From Marivita geojedonensis (lineage in GTDB: Bacteria > Pseudomonadota > Alphaproteobacteria > Rhodobacterales > Rhodobacteraceae): a stretch of 64,000 bases of DNA. The position numbers and the translations under genes are program-made. The stretch spans positions 1 through 64,000 of the forward strand of contig NZ_JFKC01000022.1 in NCBI RefSeq assembly GCF_002115805.1. The letters are read 5' to 3'. The notes under the pieces were generated by a model. That model worked only from the letters and a program-made list of their open reading frames with translations, ran no database searches and was not told the DNA's origin. This document shows positions 14,451 through 21,480 of the stretch, piece after piece. The stretch's first letter is position 1. Each line of letters begins with the position of its first letter.

Positions 14451-15575
14451 TCAGACCTTCTGCGCTTCGGCCACGGCCCCGGACCAGAGCCACGAAAAGG
14501 CAGGCTTGGCGGACAGTGTGGCGGTGGTGCCAGTCGTCGTCAGTCCCTTGGTCGCGGCAGTGACCGGATCGCGTTGATCTTCGCCGAAAAAGTCGTGATC
14601 CCCTGCGCTGTAGGCCAATTCCGCAACTGGTCCGCCTGTGCCAGCGCGGTTCAGCACAACCTGACCGACAATCCGGCCAAGCGCCGAACCCGCCCAGCTG
14701 TCGATCGGGTAATGAACACCCGCCACTGTCCGGTTCACGGCGATCCGTTCGGCCAGACCGCGCAGAGTCTTGATGCGCTGTTCGCCATCCGCAAGGCTGT
14801 CCCACGCCGCCACCAACGCTTCGAGGACAGTCAGCACGGCATAGGCCTCGGTCGCGTGGGCGGAGGGAAAGCTGCCATGGCCCGGTGTCGGGATCATCGG
14901 CATCAACCGTGCATCCAATTGATCGGGGCGGCGGATGGCAAGGTGGTTCTTCACGATCATCGCCGTGTGCGCTGCAGCGACCTGTGTCGCTGTGATCAAC
15001 TCGAACGTCTTTTTGTTCTGCGCGCTGTGCAATCCAAGCATCATCGCGAAATAGGCGGTGGGAAAACCCAGTTGCGACGTGATCTCGGCGCTGCGTTCGG
15101 CGCGCAGAGTGGCGTAATCCGACACCAACCGGCATTGCGACCGCAGCAGGTCGTTCGCCGGGCGATCCAGTGTCAGGAACGTTGTCCCGTCGAAAGACAG
15201 GGTCACGCGGTCGGGTGCGCCGCCAGTACCCACCATTGCGTCAGAACCTATGCCCGCAAGGTATTCGCTGACATAAAGCGATCCGCGCACCCATGTCGCC
15301 AGACCGGCAAGGTTGTTCGGGTCCGAGAACCCCAATTCCTTGTCTGTCGGCGTTGCTCCGTCCTCGGTCAGGTGACGCAACCCTTCGGCGGTGGTCTGAA
15401 GGCCCAGCGTTGTCGCGGGGTCATATCCACCAGGGTCTTCGCTGCCCAGGAAACCGCCGAGGCCGGTGAAGTTCGTTCCGCCGAAACCGCCAAACCCTCC
15501 GAAACCGCCAAACCCGCCGAAACCACCAAAGCCGCCGAAACCGCCAAAGCCTCCGAAGCCCCCATATTGTGCCAT
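14451..15575 (-). CDS. PAP2 / vanadium-haloperoxidase-like protein with GGF-repeat N-terminus
   Basis: The product is 374 residues. The acid phosphatase/haloperoxidase signature is complete: KX6RP (K209, R216-P217), FPSAHA (PSAH 237-240, where most lipid phosphatases have PSGH) and RTVAGVHYPID (R282, H288, D292). Family members remove phosphate from lipids or, with vanadate bound, oxidise halides. The core has few hydrophobic helices and looks soluble. The N-terminus is remarkable: MAQY is followed by nine GGF triplets (residues 5-31). An AAGGA lies 9 bases before the ATG. It is flanked in the same operon by the regulator (24-base gap) and the subtilase. Phosphatase or peroxidase activity cannot be told apart by eye. 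Confidence 0.88.
   Translation of the reverse strand: MAQYGGFGGFGGFGGFGGFGGFGGFGGFGGFGGTNFTGLGGFLGSEDPGGYDPATTLGLQTTAEGLRHLTEDGATPTDKELGFSDPNNLAGLATWVRGSLYVSEYLAGIGSDAMVGTGGAPDRVTLSFDGTTFLTLDRPANDLLRSQCRLVSDYATLRAERSAEITSQLGFPTAYFAMMLGLHSAQNKKTFELITATQVAAAHTAMIVKNHLAIRRPDQLDARLMPMIPTPGHGSFPSAHATEAYAVLTVLEALVAAWDSLADGEQRIKTLRGLAERIAVNRTVAGVHYPIDSWAGSALGRIVGQVVLNRAGTGGPVAELAYSAGDHDFFGEDQRDPVTAATKGLTTTGTTATLSAKPAFSWLWSGAVAEAQKV
15483..15563 (-). repeat. GGF-encoding tandem repeat
   Basis: Nine consecutive Gly-Gly-Phe codon triplets. Phe codons alternate TTC and TTT through the array, so the DNA repeat unit is 18 bases (two GGF) rather than 9. Glycine codons vary at the third base, so the protein repeat is conserved better than the DNA, which suggests selection on the peptide and not only recent slippage. 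Confidence 0.9.
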
Positions 15576-15599
15576 AGTGCTGTATCCTTTTTGAAATGC

Positions 15600-17240
15600 T
15601 CAGGAAATTCCCGCAACAGCCAGCGCTTCAAGAACCAGTTTGCCGGTTTTGCTGTCTGCAGAGGGGTGTGTCTTGCGATAGTCTTCAAGATTGAAATACG
15701 GGAACCGCCGCATCAGGTCCTGGGCGGTCTCTCGGGCTTCGCCCCCGCGGTCCAGCGCATGCAGTGCAGCAATGCGCGTGCGCAGGGTCGAGATGTGGCG
15801 GTCATTGGATTCAAGGGATCGGTCGGCCAGTTCCAAAGCCTTTTCGTAGTCGCCCCCGGCGAGGTGCGCCGAGCTTGCCAGACTGTCGAAGTAGTAGCCG
15901 AAGGGGTCGATCGGCGACAAGTCACGGGCCATTGTGGTGGCCCGGATTGCGGATTGGCCTTCGTCCCGGAATGCCATCAGCGACCCGCGCAACAGCCAGG
16001 ACAGGCTTTCGCTTGGGTTGATATCCTGCGCAGCACTGTAGCGGCGTTCCGCGACGTCCATGTTCTTGAGGATATTGCCGTTCACGAATCCGTCGATGGT
16101 CAGGCCAAAGCTCGATTGCGGGTCGAGGTCGAGCGCGCGGGCCGTGCAGTCGAGCGCTTTCTGTGTGTCGCCCTGCCGGTCCGTGCTGTAGTTCTTGAAC
16201 ACGCTCAGAACATACCATTTGCCAAGCCAGGCAAAGACGTGCGGATTGGCCGGCGCGCGGGCAGCGGCTTCGTCAAGGAACTGGCGGGCACGCAGAAAAT
16301 CCCCAAGCTTGGGGTGATGCATCGCCGTCGCCCCGGCGATCAGCAGTTTGTGATCCGGCAATTCGGGCAGGGGCGTTTGCCGTCCAGCGTGCAAGGTGGT
16401 TTCGGCAATGGCGCGCCCGACGGACTGTACCACATTGACCAGCCATCCCGATGCTTCCTGTGCGAAACTGCCAATCGGGCAGGACAGATGGCGGTTCCAA
16501 AGCAGCGTTCCGCTCTGAACGTCGGTGAAGTCGACATCGGCGATGAGCGTGTCGCCCTGGCGGCGCATTGCGCCCGTCAGCAGATAATCCACATCCAGCG
16601 TTTCGCGAACGTTCACGATATCGATGAACCGCTGGGACATGGCGCGGCCGGACAGATGCGAAATCACTGACAACAGACTGGAGCGCGACATCATGCGACT
16701 GGTTTCCTCGGCGATCCAGTCACCTGCGATGGCAAGCTCTGCATCCCCCGGCGGAACGGTCAGTGGCAGCGCACAGACCCGTGGCCGAATTCGGGTCGGG
16801 CCACGCTTGTTCGACATGAAGCACAGCGCCTTCACGGCACTTGGATCGGCGCGAATGCTGTCGCGCCATGTCACGAAGTTGGGTTCGCGTACGTTGAGGT
16901 CATAAAGAAACGGGCCGTCGGACGGATGACCGATCACCTTGACCCGCGACATGTCAATTTCGACTTCCTTGTTCGTGACGGTCAGGATCTTGTCGAAGTC
17001 CTCGCCGATCTTCTTGCGCAGATCCGAAAGCGCGCGGCGTAGGTTCTGGTGACCGCTTTCGTAATCGGCAAAGCCCCAGAGGGTCTCCTGAAGAAAGCTG
17101 CGTGACCTTCGGTTCAGAGGAGCCGTGACAAGAAGCGCGAACAGGGCGCGATGTTTCGCGCCCGTAATCTCGTCCGCTGGCGTGTCTGTGCGTCGCAGAA
17201 CGCACGAGCCAAACAAGGAAATTTCAAGCCCTGCCGCCAC
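15600..17240 (-). CDS. SARP-like transcriptional regulator with TolB-like and TPR regions
   Basis: The product is 546 residues, starting at GTG 17240 with GAGAGG upstream. Residues about 1-130 fit the winged-helix plus activator domain of SARP/BTAD proteins: ISLFGSCVLR, AKHRALFALLVTAP, ETLWGF, NLRRALSDLRKKIGEDF, then PFLYDLNVREPNFVTWRD. Residues 155-275 resemble the TolB N-terminal module seen in adenylate-cyclase-like regulators (DYLLTGAMRRQGDTLIADVDF, GTLLWNRHL). Residues 300-540 are TPR-type helices (ADRSLESNDRHISTLRTRI). It lies 24 bases upstream of the GGF-PAP2 gene and probably activates this operon. Two TTCACAC heptamers spaced like SARP sites lie upstream at 17300-17317. Confidence 0.85.
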   Translation of the reverse strand: MAAGLEISLFGSCVLRRTDTPADEITGAKHRALFALLVTAPLNRRSRSFLQETLWGFADYESGHQNLRRALSDLRKKIGEDFDKILTVTNKEVEIDMSRVKVIGHPSDGPFLYDLNVREPNFVTWRDSIRADPSAVKALCFMSNKRGPTRIRPRVCALPLTVPPGDAELAIAGDWIAEETSRMMSRSSLLSVISHLSGRAMSQRFIDIVNVRETLDVDYLLTGAMRRQGDTLIADVDFTDVQSGTLLWNRHLSCPIGSFAQEASGWLVNVVQSVGRAIAETTLHAGRQTPLPELPDHKLLIAGATAMHHPKLGDFLRARQFLDEAAARAPANPHVFAWLGKWYVLSVFKNYSTDRQGDTQKALDCTARALDLDPQSSFGLTIDGFVNGNILKNMDVAERRYSAAQDINPSESLSWLLRGSLMAFRDEGQSAIRATTMARDLSPIDPFGYYFDSLASSAHLAGGDYEKALELADRSLESNDRHISTLRTRIAALHALDRGGEARETAQDLMRRFPYFNLEDYRKTHPSADSKTGKLVLEALAVAGIS

Positions 17241-17299
17241 CTTAGCCTCTCTCGTTACGTGGCGTGATGCTAGCTTTGGTTGCCGCAGGAACCAAGCAG

Positions 17300-17317
17300 T
17301 TCACACTGAATTCACAC
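17300..17317 (-). promoter_or_regulatory. Tandem heptamer repeat, candidate SARP-type operator
   Basis: TTCACAC occurs twice (17300-17306 and 17311-17317) with a four-base spacer, so the period is 11 bases. SARP activators are known to bind direct heptamers with this period. On the minus strand the site is GTGTGAA, TTCA, GTGTGAA, 60-77 bases before the regulator's GTG; TAGCAT downstream could serve as a -10 element. Autoregulation is inference. Confidence 0.5.
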
Positions 17318-17375
17318 CGGGATGTGCTGCCACTTTGTTAGTCTGCTGAAACGGCAAGGTAAAAAGGACCAAACT

Positions 17376-17582
17376 ATGTCCAAGCAACAGGCGCATATTG
17401 CGATTGTGGATGCAGTGGATTTTTATGAACAGTGGCCGATACTGAGACAGCGCGCGGAAAAGCTTGTCGAAACCCAGCAAATGACAAAAGAAGACGCCCT
17501 GCTGCTGCACTGGATGATCCGGATGGTCGACATGGTTGGTCCCAGGGATATTCCGTCTGACGATGCCTCAGACCGACGATAA
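17376..17582 (+). CDS. Conserved small hypothetical protein
   Basis: The product is 68 residues from the ATG at 17376, with AAAAAGGA just upstream. The ORF can be extended to 17322 but has no ribosome-binding site there. It is helical and acidic (HIAIVDAVDFYEQWPIL, KLVETQQMTKEDALLLHWMIRMVD), with no membrane segment. It is divergent from the SARP-like regulator and converges on the amino acid binding protein gene, sharing a hairpin terminator. Function unknown. Confidence 0.7.
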   Translation: MSKQQAHIAIVDAVDFYEQWPILRQRAEKLVETQQMTKEDALLLHWMIRMVDMVGPRDIPSDDASDRR

Positions 17583-17612
17583 AAAAAAGCCGGCCCTGGG
17601 GCCGGCCTTTCC
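17581..17612. terminator. Bidirectional rho-independent terminator
   Basis: A perfect 8-base stem GCCGGCCC (17589-17596) with GGGCCGGC (17599-17606) is preceded by eight A and followed by TTT. It sits between two convergent genes (17376-17582 plus, 17632-18408 minus) and would serve both. Confidence 0.85.
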
Positions 17613-17631
17613 GGTTTCTTTCGGGCGGCTG

Positions 17632-18408
17632 TCAGAGGCCCCACTTTGCAGCAGTTGCCTCAAAGAAACCCTGTGCCTTCTTGAGCTCGATCCAGCTGTT
17701 CACGTAGTTGATCCAAACCTGATCATCCTGCGGCAGCAGCATCGCAATCGGAGTCGGCGCGCGCGGGCCGTCGGTTTCGATCTGACGCAGGTTCGGGAAC
17801 TTGGACAGCAGCGTGGAGCCTTCGATGTTCGACGTGATGAACACGTCCGAACGACCTGACAGCACTTCCTGATAGCCACGTGCCGGGGCCTCGACCACGG
17901 TCAACTGAGCATCCGGAAACCATTCGTTAACCAGTTTTTCAAACGTGGTGCCCAGCGTGGTGGCCACTTTGACATCCGCGGCGTTGATCGAGTCCCAGCC
18001 CGAGAAGCGATCCACCTTGTCGTCGGTGGTGAAAGGGAAGATCTCCACCGCGATATAGCTGTCTGAATAACCGGCGGCCTTGAGGCGGGCCGGGCTGATC
18101 GAGGCTGAACCGGTCATGTGGTAGTTGCCGGCGACGACGCCATTGACGAGGGTTTTCCAGTCGGTCGGAACAAACTCGAGTTCCACGCCAAGGTCCGTGG
18201 CCAGTTCGGTCATGACGTCGATGTCATATCCCTTGTAGCTGTTCGTGGCCGGATCGCGCACCGACATCGGGTTCCAGTCTCCGGTCGTCCCAACCTTCAG
18301 GACCCCTTCGCTGAGAATCTCCTGAAGGGCAGATTGTGCCGACGCGGGCGCGGCGAGGAAAGAAGCGGCAAAGGCAGCCGCCAGTCCAAGTGATTTCAGA
18401 AAACGCAT
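17632..18408 (-). CDS. Periplasmic substrate-binding protein of an amino acid ABC transporter
   Basis: The product is 258 residues with a clear signal peptide (about 1-24, ending PASAQS). The body is the bacterial family-3 solute-binding fold: GVLKVGTTGDWNPMSVRDP, YKGYDIDVMTELATDLGVELEFVPTDW, SASISPARLKAAGYSDSY, KVATTLGTTFEKLV. Some members of this branch are cyclohexadienyl or arogenate dehydratases, so the call is not certain without structure. The gene is divergent from the matching ATPase-permease pair (128-base shared region), which supports a transporter role. Substrate unknown, likely a polar amino acid. Confidence 0.88.
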   Translation of the reverse strand: MRFLKSLGLAAAFAASFLAAPASAQSALQEILSEGVLKVGTTGDWNPMSVRDPATNSYKGYDIDVMTELATDLGVELEFVPTDWKTLVNGVVAGNYHMTGSASISPARLKAAGYSDSYIAVEIFPFTTDDKVDRFSGWDSINAADVKVATTLGTTFEKLVNEWFPDAQLTVVEAPARGYQEVLSGRSDVFITSNIEGSTLLSKFPNLRQIETDGPRAPTPIAMLLPQDDQVWINYVNSWIELKKAQGFFEATAAKWGL

Positions 18409-18536
18409 GGTATTTCCCTTTTCGTGTATGTCTCGATGCAGTTACATAGGTTGAAAGCTCCGACGGCCATCACGACACGCTGACTTTTTGGCGCGCGCGC
18501 TATCTTGAGAGCACTGAAGATGGATCGGAGGCACGG

Positions 18537-19277
18537 ATGAGCGCAGAGCGCGTCATAGAAATAAGTTCGTTGAACAAGTCGTTCGGGGATTTCCGGGTTC
18601 TGACCAATGTCGATCTGAGCGTCAGTCTGGGCGAGCGTATCGTCATTTGCGGACCTTCGGGATCGGGTAAGTCTACTTTAATCAGATGTGTCAACGGATT
18701 GGAACAGTTCGATTCCGGACACATACTTGTCGATGGAATATCACTCGAGGAACCGGGTGGGGTTGATCGGGTCCGATCCGAGGTCGGAATGGTGTTCCAG
18801 CAGTTCAATCTGTTCCCCCATCTCAGCGTCTTGGACAACCTCACGCTTGGCCCGATGAAAGCGCGCGGTCTTTCGCGGACCGACGCCGAAGCGCTCGCGA
18901 TGGAGTACCTCGAGCGTGTCCGTATTCCCGAACAGGCCCGGAAACGTCCGCGCGAGTTGTCTGGGGGACAGCAACAGCGAGTGGCAATCGCCCGGTCATT
19001 GTGCATGAAACCCAAGATCATGCTCTTCGATGAACCAACCTCCGCGCTTGATCCCGAGATGATCTCGGAAGTGCTCGATGTCATGGTCGAACTTGCTCAG
19101 GAAGGCATGACGATGCTGGTCGTGACCCATGAAATGGGTTTCGCCCGCAAGGTCGCTGACCGGATGGTGTTCATGGATGGCGGCGAGATCGTTGAGACCG
19201 GAACACCGTCTGCAGTGTTCGAGGCCCCGAAATCCGAACGCTTCCGGGCGTTTCTCGACAAGATTCTGCAACATTGA
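18537..19277 (+). CDS. Amino acid ABC transporter ATP-binding protein (GlnQ type)
   Basis: The product is 246 residues, full length for the family. Walker [14 protein letters not shown]-loop [12 protein letters not shown], signature [13 protein letters not shown], Walker [15 protein letters not shown] and H-loop VTHEMGFA are all intact. GGATCGGAGGCACGG precedes the ATG. The permease follows after 10 bases and the binding protein is divergent. Confidence 0.95.
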   Translation: MSAERVIEISSLNKSFGDFRVLTNVDLSVSLGERIVICGPSGSGKSTLIRCVNGLEQFDSGHILVDGISLEEPGGVDRVRSEVGMVFQQFNLFPHLSVLDNLTLGPMKARGLSRTDAEALAMEYLERVRIPEQARKRPRELSGGQQQRVAIARSLCMKPKIMLFDEPTSALDPEMISEVLDVMVELAQEGMTMLVVTHEMGFARKVADRMVFMDGGEIVETGTPSAVFEAPKSERFRAFLDKILQH

Positions 19278-19287
19278 GGCACCCGGC

Positions 19288-20061
19288 ATGACGCGGACGA
19301 CAAAACTCTGGTTGGCTCTGTTTGGTGTGCTGTTCGTTGCCGGATGCAGCGGAACCAGCGGGGCTTGGGGCTGGTACGTGATCGATCCGAGCACGGCGCA
19401 GGGACAGTCGAACATCCGTTTCCTCGTCGGCGGCTTCTGGGCAACGATCCTGCTGTCGCTGATTGCTGCCGCGCTCTCGATGATGATCGGTCTGCTGGTG
19501 GCCCTGCCGGGCATGTCGTCGAACCGTTGGGTCCGGTTGCCATCGCGGATCTATATCGAGTTCATCCGCTCCATCCCGCTTCTGCCGATGCTGTTTTGGG
19601 TTTTCTATGGCCTTCCGGTTGTCATGCGGTCGCTCGGGTTTCCGATAACCATCGATGCTTTCTGGGGCGCGATCATCACGCTGGCCATCTCGGACAGTGC
19701 ATTCACGGCCGAGATCTATCGCGCCGGGATACAGTCCATCCCGAAAGGTCAGACCGAGGCCGCGCGTACGGTGGGCCTCACCTACAGCCAGACCATGCGC
19801 TACGTGATCCTGCCACAGGCGATCCGCCGGATCCTGCCGCCCTTGGCCAACCAGTTCATCTACATCGTGAAAATGTCCGCGTTTGCCTCTGTCATCGGAA
19901 TGCAGGAACTGACCCGCCGCGCAAACGAGCTTGTGGTCACGGAATACAGGCCGCTCGAAATCTATTCGCTCTTGATCCTAGAATACCTTGTTCTGGTGTT
20001 GATCATCAGCTTCTTCGTGCGCTGGCTGGAACGCAAAATGGGATCGGACGAAAGCCGCTGA
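19288..20061 (+). CDS. Amino acid ABC transporter permease
   Basis: The product is 257 residues from the ATG at 19288. The first residues contain FVAGCSG, but the protein is a polytopic inner-membrane permease with about five membrane segments. The EAA loop reads GQTEAARTVGLTYSQTMRYVILPQAIR, which contacts the ATPase, and FIYIVKMSAFASVIGMQELTRRA follows. It forms the channel with the adjacent ATPase. The longer frame from 19129 overlaps the ATPase gene and is rejected. Only one permease is present, so a homodimer is expected. Confidence 0.94.
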   Translation: MTRTTKLWLALFGVLFVAGCSGTSGAWGWYVIDPSTAQGQSNIRFLVGGFWATILLSLIAAALSMMIGLLVALPGMSSNRWVRLPSRIYIEFIRSIPLLPMLFWVFYGLPVVMRSLGFPITIDAFWGAIITLAISDSAFTAEIYRAGIQSIPKGQTEAARTVGLTYSQTMRYVILPQAIRRILPPLANQFIYIVKMSAFASVIGMQELTRRANELVVTEYRPLEIYSLLILEYLVLVLIISFFVRWLERKMGSDESR

Positions 20062-20073
20062 GGGAGGATCGTG

Positions 20074-20430
20074 ATGAGTTGGTCAGAGTTCATGCAGGAC
20101 ACGCTGAAACGCCTGGACGTGATGCAGAGGGAAACCCCTGAAACCTTTTCGGGTTTCAACCAGATGGGGCGGGCGGCCAAGACCAACGGCGCGCTGGACG
20201 AGAAGACCAAGGAACTGATTGCCCTGGGCATTGCAATCTCGACCCGCTGCGACAGCTGCATTGCCTTCCATGTGAAATCGCTGGTTCGGCTGCGCACAAC
20301 GCGCGAAGAGTTCTGCGAAGCCCTTGCCATGATTGCCTATATGGGTGGCGGCCCATCGGTGGCCTTCAGCGCCAAAGCTCTGGAAGCCTATGATGAATTC
20401 ACCGGCGGTCCGGCTGGCAGTTCGGTCTGA
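20074..20430 (+). CDS. Carboxymuconolactone decarboxylase / AhpD-like family protein
   Basis: The product is 118 residues from the ATG at 20074 with GGGAGG upstream; a GTG three bases earlier is in the same frame. The core AISTRCDSCIAFHVKSLVRL carries the CxxC-x3-H that is catalytic in AhpD-type peroxidases of this family, then TREEFCEALAMIAYMGGGPSVAFSAKAL. The role is probably thiol-based peroxide or alkyl hydroperoxide chemistry, but many relatives are uncharacterised. It follows the permease after 12 bases and may be co-transcribed. Confidence 0.9.
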   Translation: MSWSEFMQDTLKRLDVMQRETPETFSGFNQMGRAAKTNGALDEKTKELIALGIAISTRCDSCIAFHVKSLVRLRTTREEFCEALAMIAYMGGGPSVAFSAKALEAYDEFTGGPAGSSV

Positions 20431-20440
20431 GCGGGTCTCA

Positions 20441-21025
20441 TCACGTGACCGTCTTGCGTACCATGTCCCAGTAGATCGCTTCCACCTCTGGAAGCGACAG
20501 GCGCCCACCGCTGCGGTACCACGTGTTGACGCCTGTCAGCATCGCGATGATCGCGAGGGTCGTGATCTTCGTATCGGCAACATGGAACACACCGCTGTCA
20601 CGTCCGTCACACAGGATGGTCTCCAAAACTCCCTCATACCGACGGCGCAGGTCCTCGATTTCTGTAAAATTCTCAGGAGTCAGGTTGCGCAGTTCCATGT
20701 ACGAAATGAACACGGCCTGCGGTCGCTCCAGGTGAAAGCGGATGTGAAACCGTGTGAATGCCTCGAGCCGGTCATGGGGCGTGTCCTGTCTTGGCTCGTC
20801 TGCGAGGGCTGACAGAAGGTCATCCATGTGCCCCTTGAGCAGATCGAAGAGCAGCGACTGTTTGTCCGGAGTGTAATTGTAAAGCGCGCCGGCCTGCACG
20901 CCGACCTCTTTTGCGATCTGCCGCATCGAAACCGCTGCGTATCCATGCTGTGCAAAAAGCGACAGCGCCGCCTCGCGGACACGGGGGCCGGTGATGTCTG
21001 AATGTGATCCTGCTGTGCGCGCCAT
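20441..21025 (-). CDS. TetR/AcrR family transcriptional regulator
   Basis: The product is 194 residues from the ATG at 21025; the frame runs on to 21241 but that part is not protein-like. The N-terminal helix-turn-helix is typical (REAALSLFAQHGYAAVSMRQIAKEVGVQAGALYNYTPDKQSL is residues of that domain, given here in pieces: FAQHGYAAVSMRQ, GVQAGALYNY). The C-terminal part has the ligand-binding shape seen in regulators of fatty acid or CoA metabolism. It ends 10 bases from the convergent CMD gene and lies next to the palindrome CTGAACGCTTGTTCAG. Confidence 0.92.
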   Translation of the reverse strand: MARTAGSHSDITGPRVREAALSLFAQHGYAAVSMRQIAKEVGVQAGALYNYTPDKQSLLFDLLKGHMDDLLSALADEPRQDTPHDRLEAFTRFHIRFHLERPQAVFISYMELRNLTPENFTEIEDLRRRYEGVLETILCDGRDSGVFHVADTKITTLAIIAMLTGVNTWYRSGGRLSLPEVEAIYWDMVRKTVT

Positions 21026-21039
21026 GTGGGGCAGGGTAA

Positions 21040-21055
21040 CTGAACGCTTGTTCAG
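21040..21055. promoter_or_regulatory. TetR-type operator (palindrome CTGAAC-N4-GTTCAG)
   Basis: A perfect six-base inverted repeat with a four-base spacer, 14 bases upstream of the TetR gene start and 68 bases upstream of the divergent lipoprotein gene. The sequence TGAACG...GTTCA matches the kind of site bound by AcrR-like TetR proteins. Autorepression is likely; control of the lipoprotein gene is possible. Confidence 0.6.
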
Positions 21056-21123
21056 ATCAAGCCCGTGGTTGCGCCGCCGCGCGTGCTGCGGCAAGAGAGG
21101 GACATAGTCAGGGAGCAGCGCAG

Positions 21124-21405
21124 ATGTGGCGGGCATGGATGATCCTCGGTTTGGCATTGGCCGCCTGCGCGGAATTTCCTCAGGTGGATGCCGCGTTGGC
21201 CGAGGGTGACCCCGACGCTGACTACCCCGAGCTTCTGCCATTCGAGCAATTGCTTGCCGGCGACGAACCTCAACTGTCTGAAACGGATGATACGGCCTTG
21301 CTTGCCCGCGCGGCGGAACTGCGCAACCGGGCGAATGGTCTGCGCGGTCCGGTTATTGATCGTGACACCCGTGACCGAATGGACGATGGAGTCACGGAAC
21401 CCTGA
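21124..21405 (+). CDS. Small predicted lipoprotein
   Basis: The product is 93 residues. A type II signal peptide is visible (MILGLALAACAEFP, with the lipobox LAAC near residue 15). The mature part is short and acidic (EGDPDADYPELLPFEQLL, LARAAELRNRANGLRG). It sits 75 bases before homoserine dehydrogenase and divergent from the TetR gene. No function is known. Confidence 0.78.
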   Translation: MWRAWMILGLALAACAEFPQVDAALAEGDPDADYPELLPFEQLLAGDEPQLSETDDTALLARAAELRNRANGLRGPVIDRDTRDRMDDGVTEP

Positions 21406-21480
21406 TCTGGGCCGTTGCAGGTAGCCCCGCGAGGCGCTATTGCGGGCCAGATTTCGCTTGTCTTCATAAGGATCGCCCCA

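Noticed and set aside
15483-15563. Repeat array considered as a CRISPR
   Set aside because: Units are 18 bases, without spacers, and encode a continuous GGF peptide in a well-defined gene.
13662-16670. A 1002-codon plus-strand open frame opposite the subtilase, PAP2-like and regulator genes
   Set aside because: It is a mirror frame of three well-supported minus-strand genes. Its translation is Arg/Gly/His-rich with no domain, and it crosses the intergenic gaps between the true genes.
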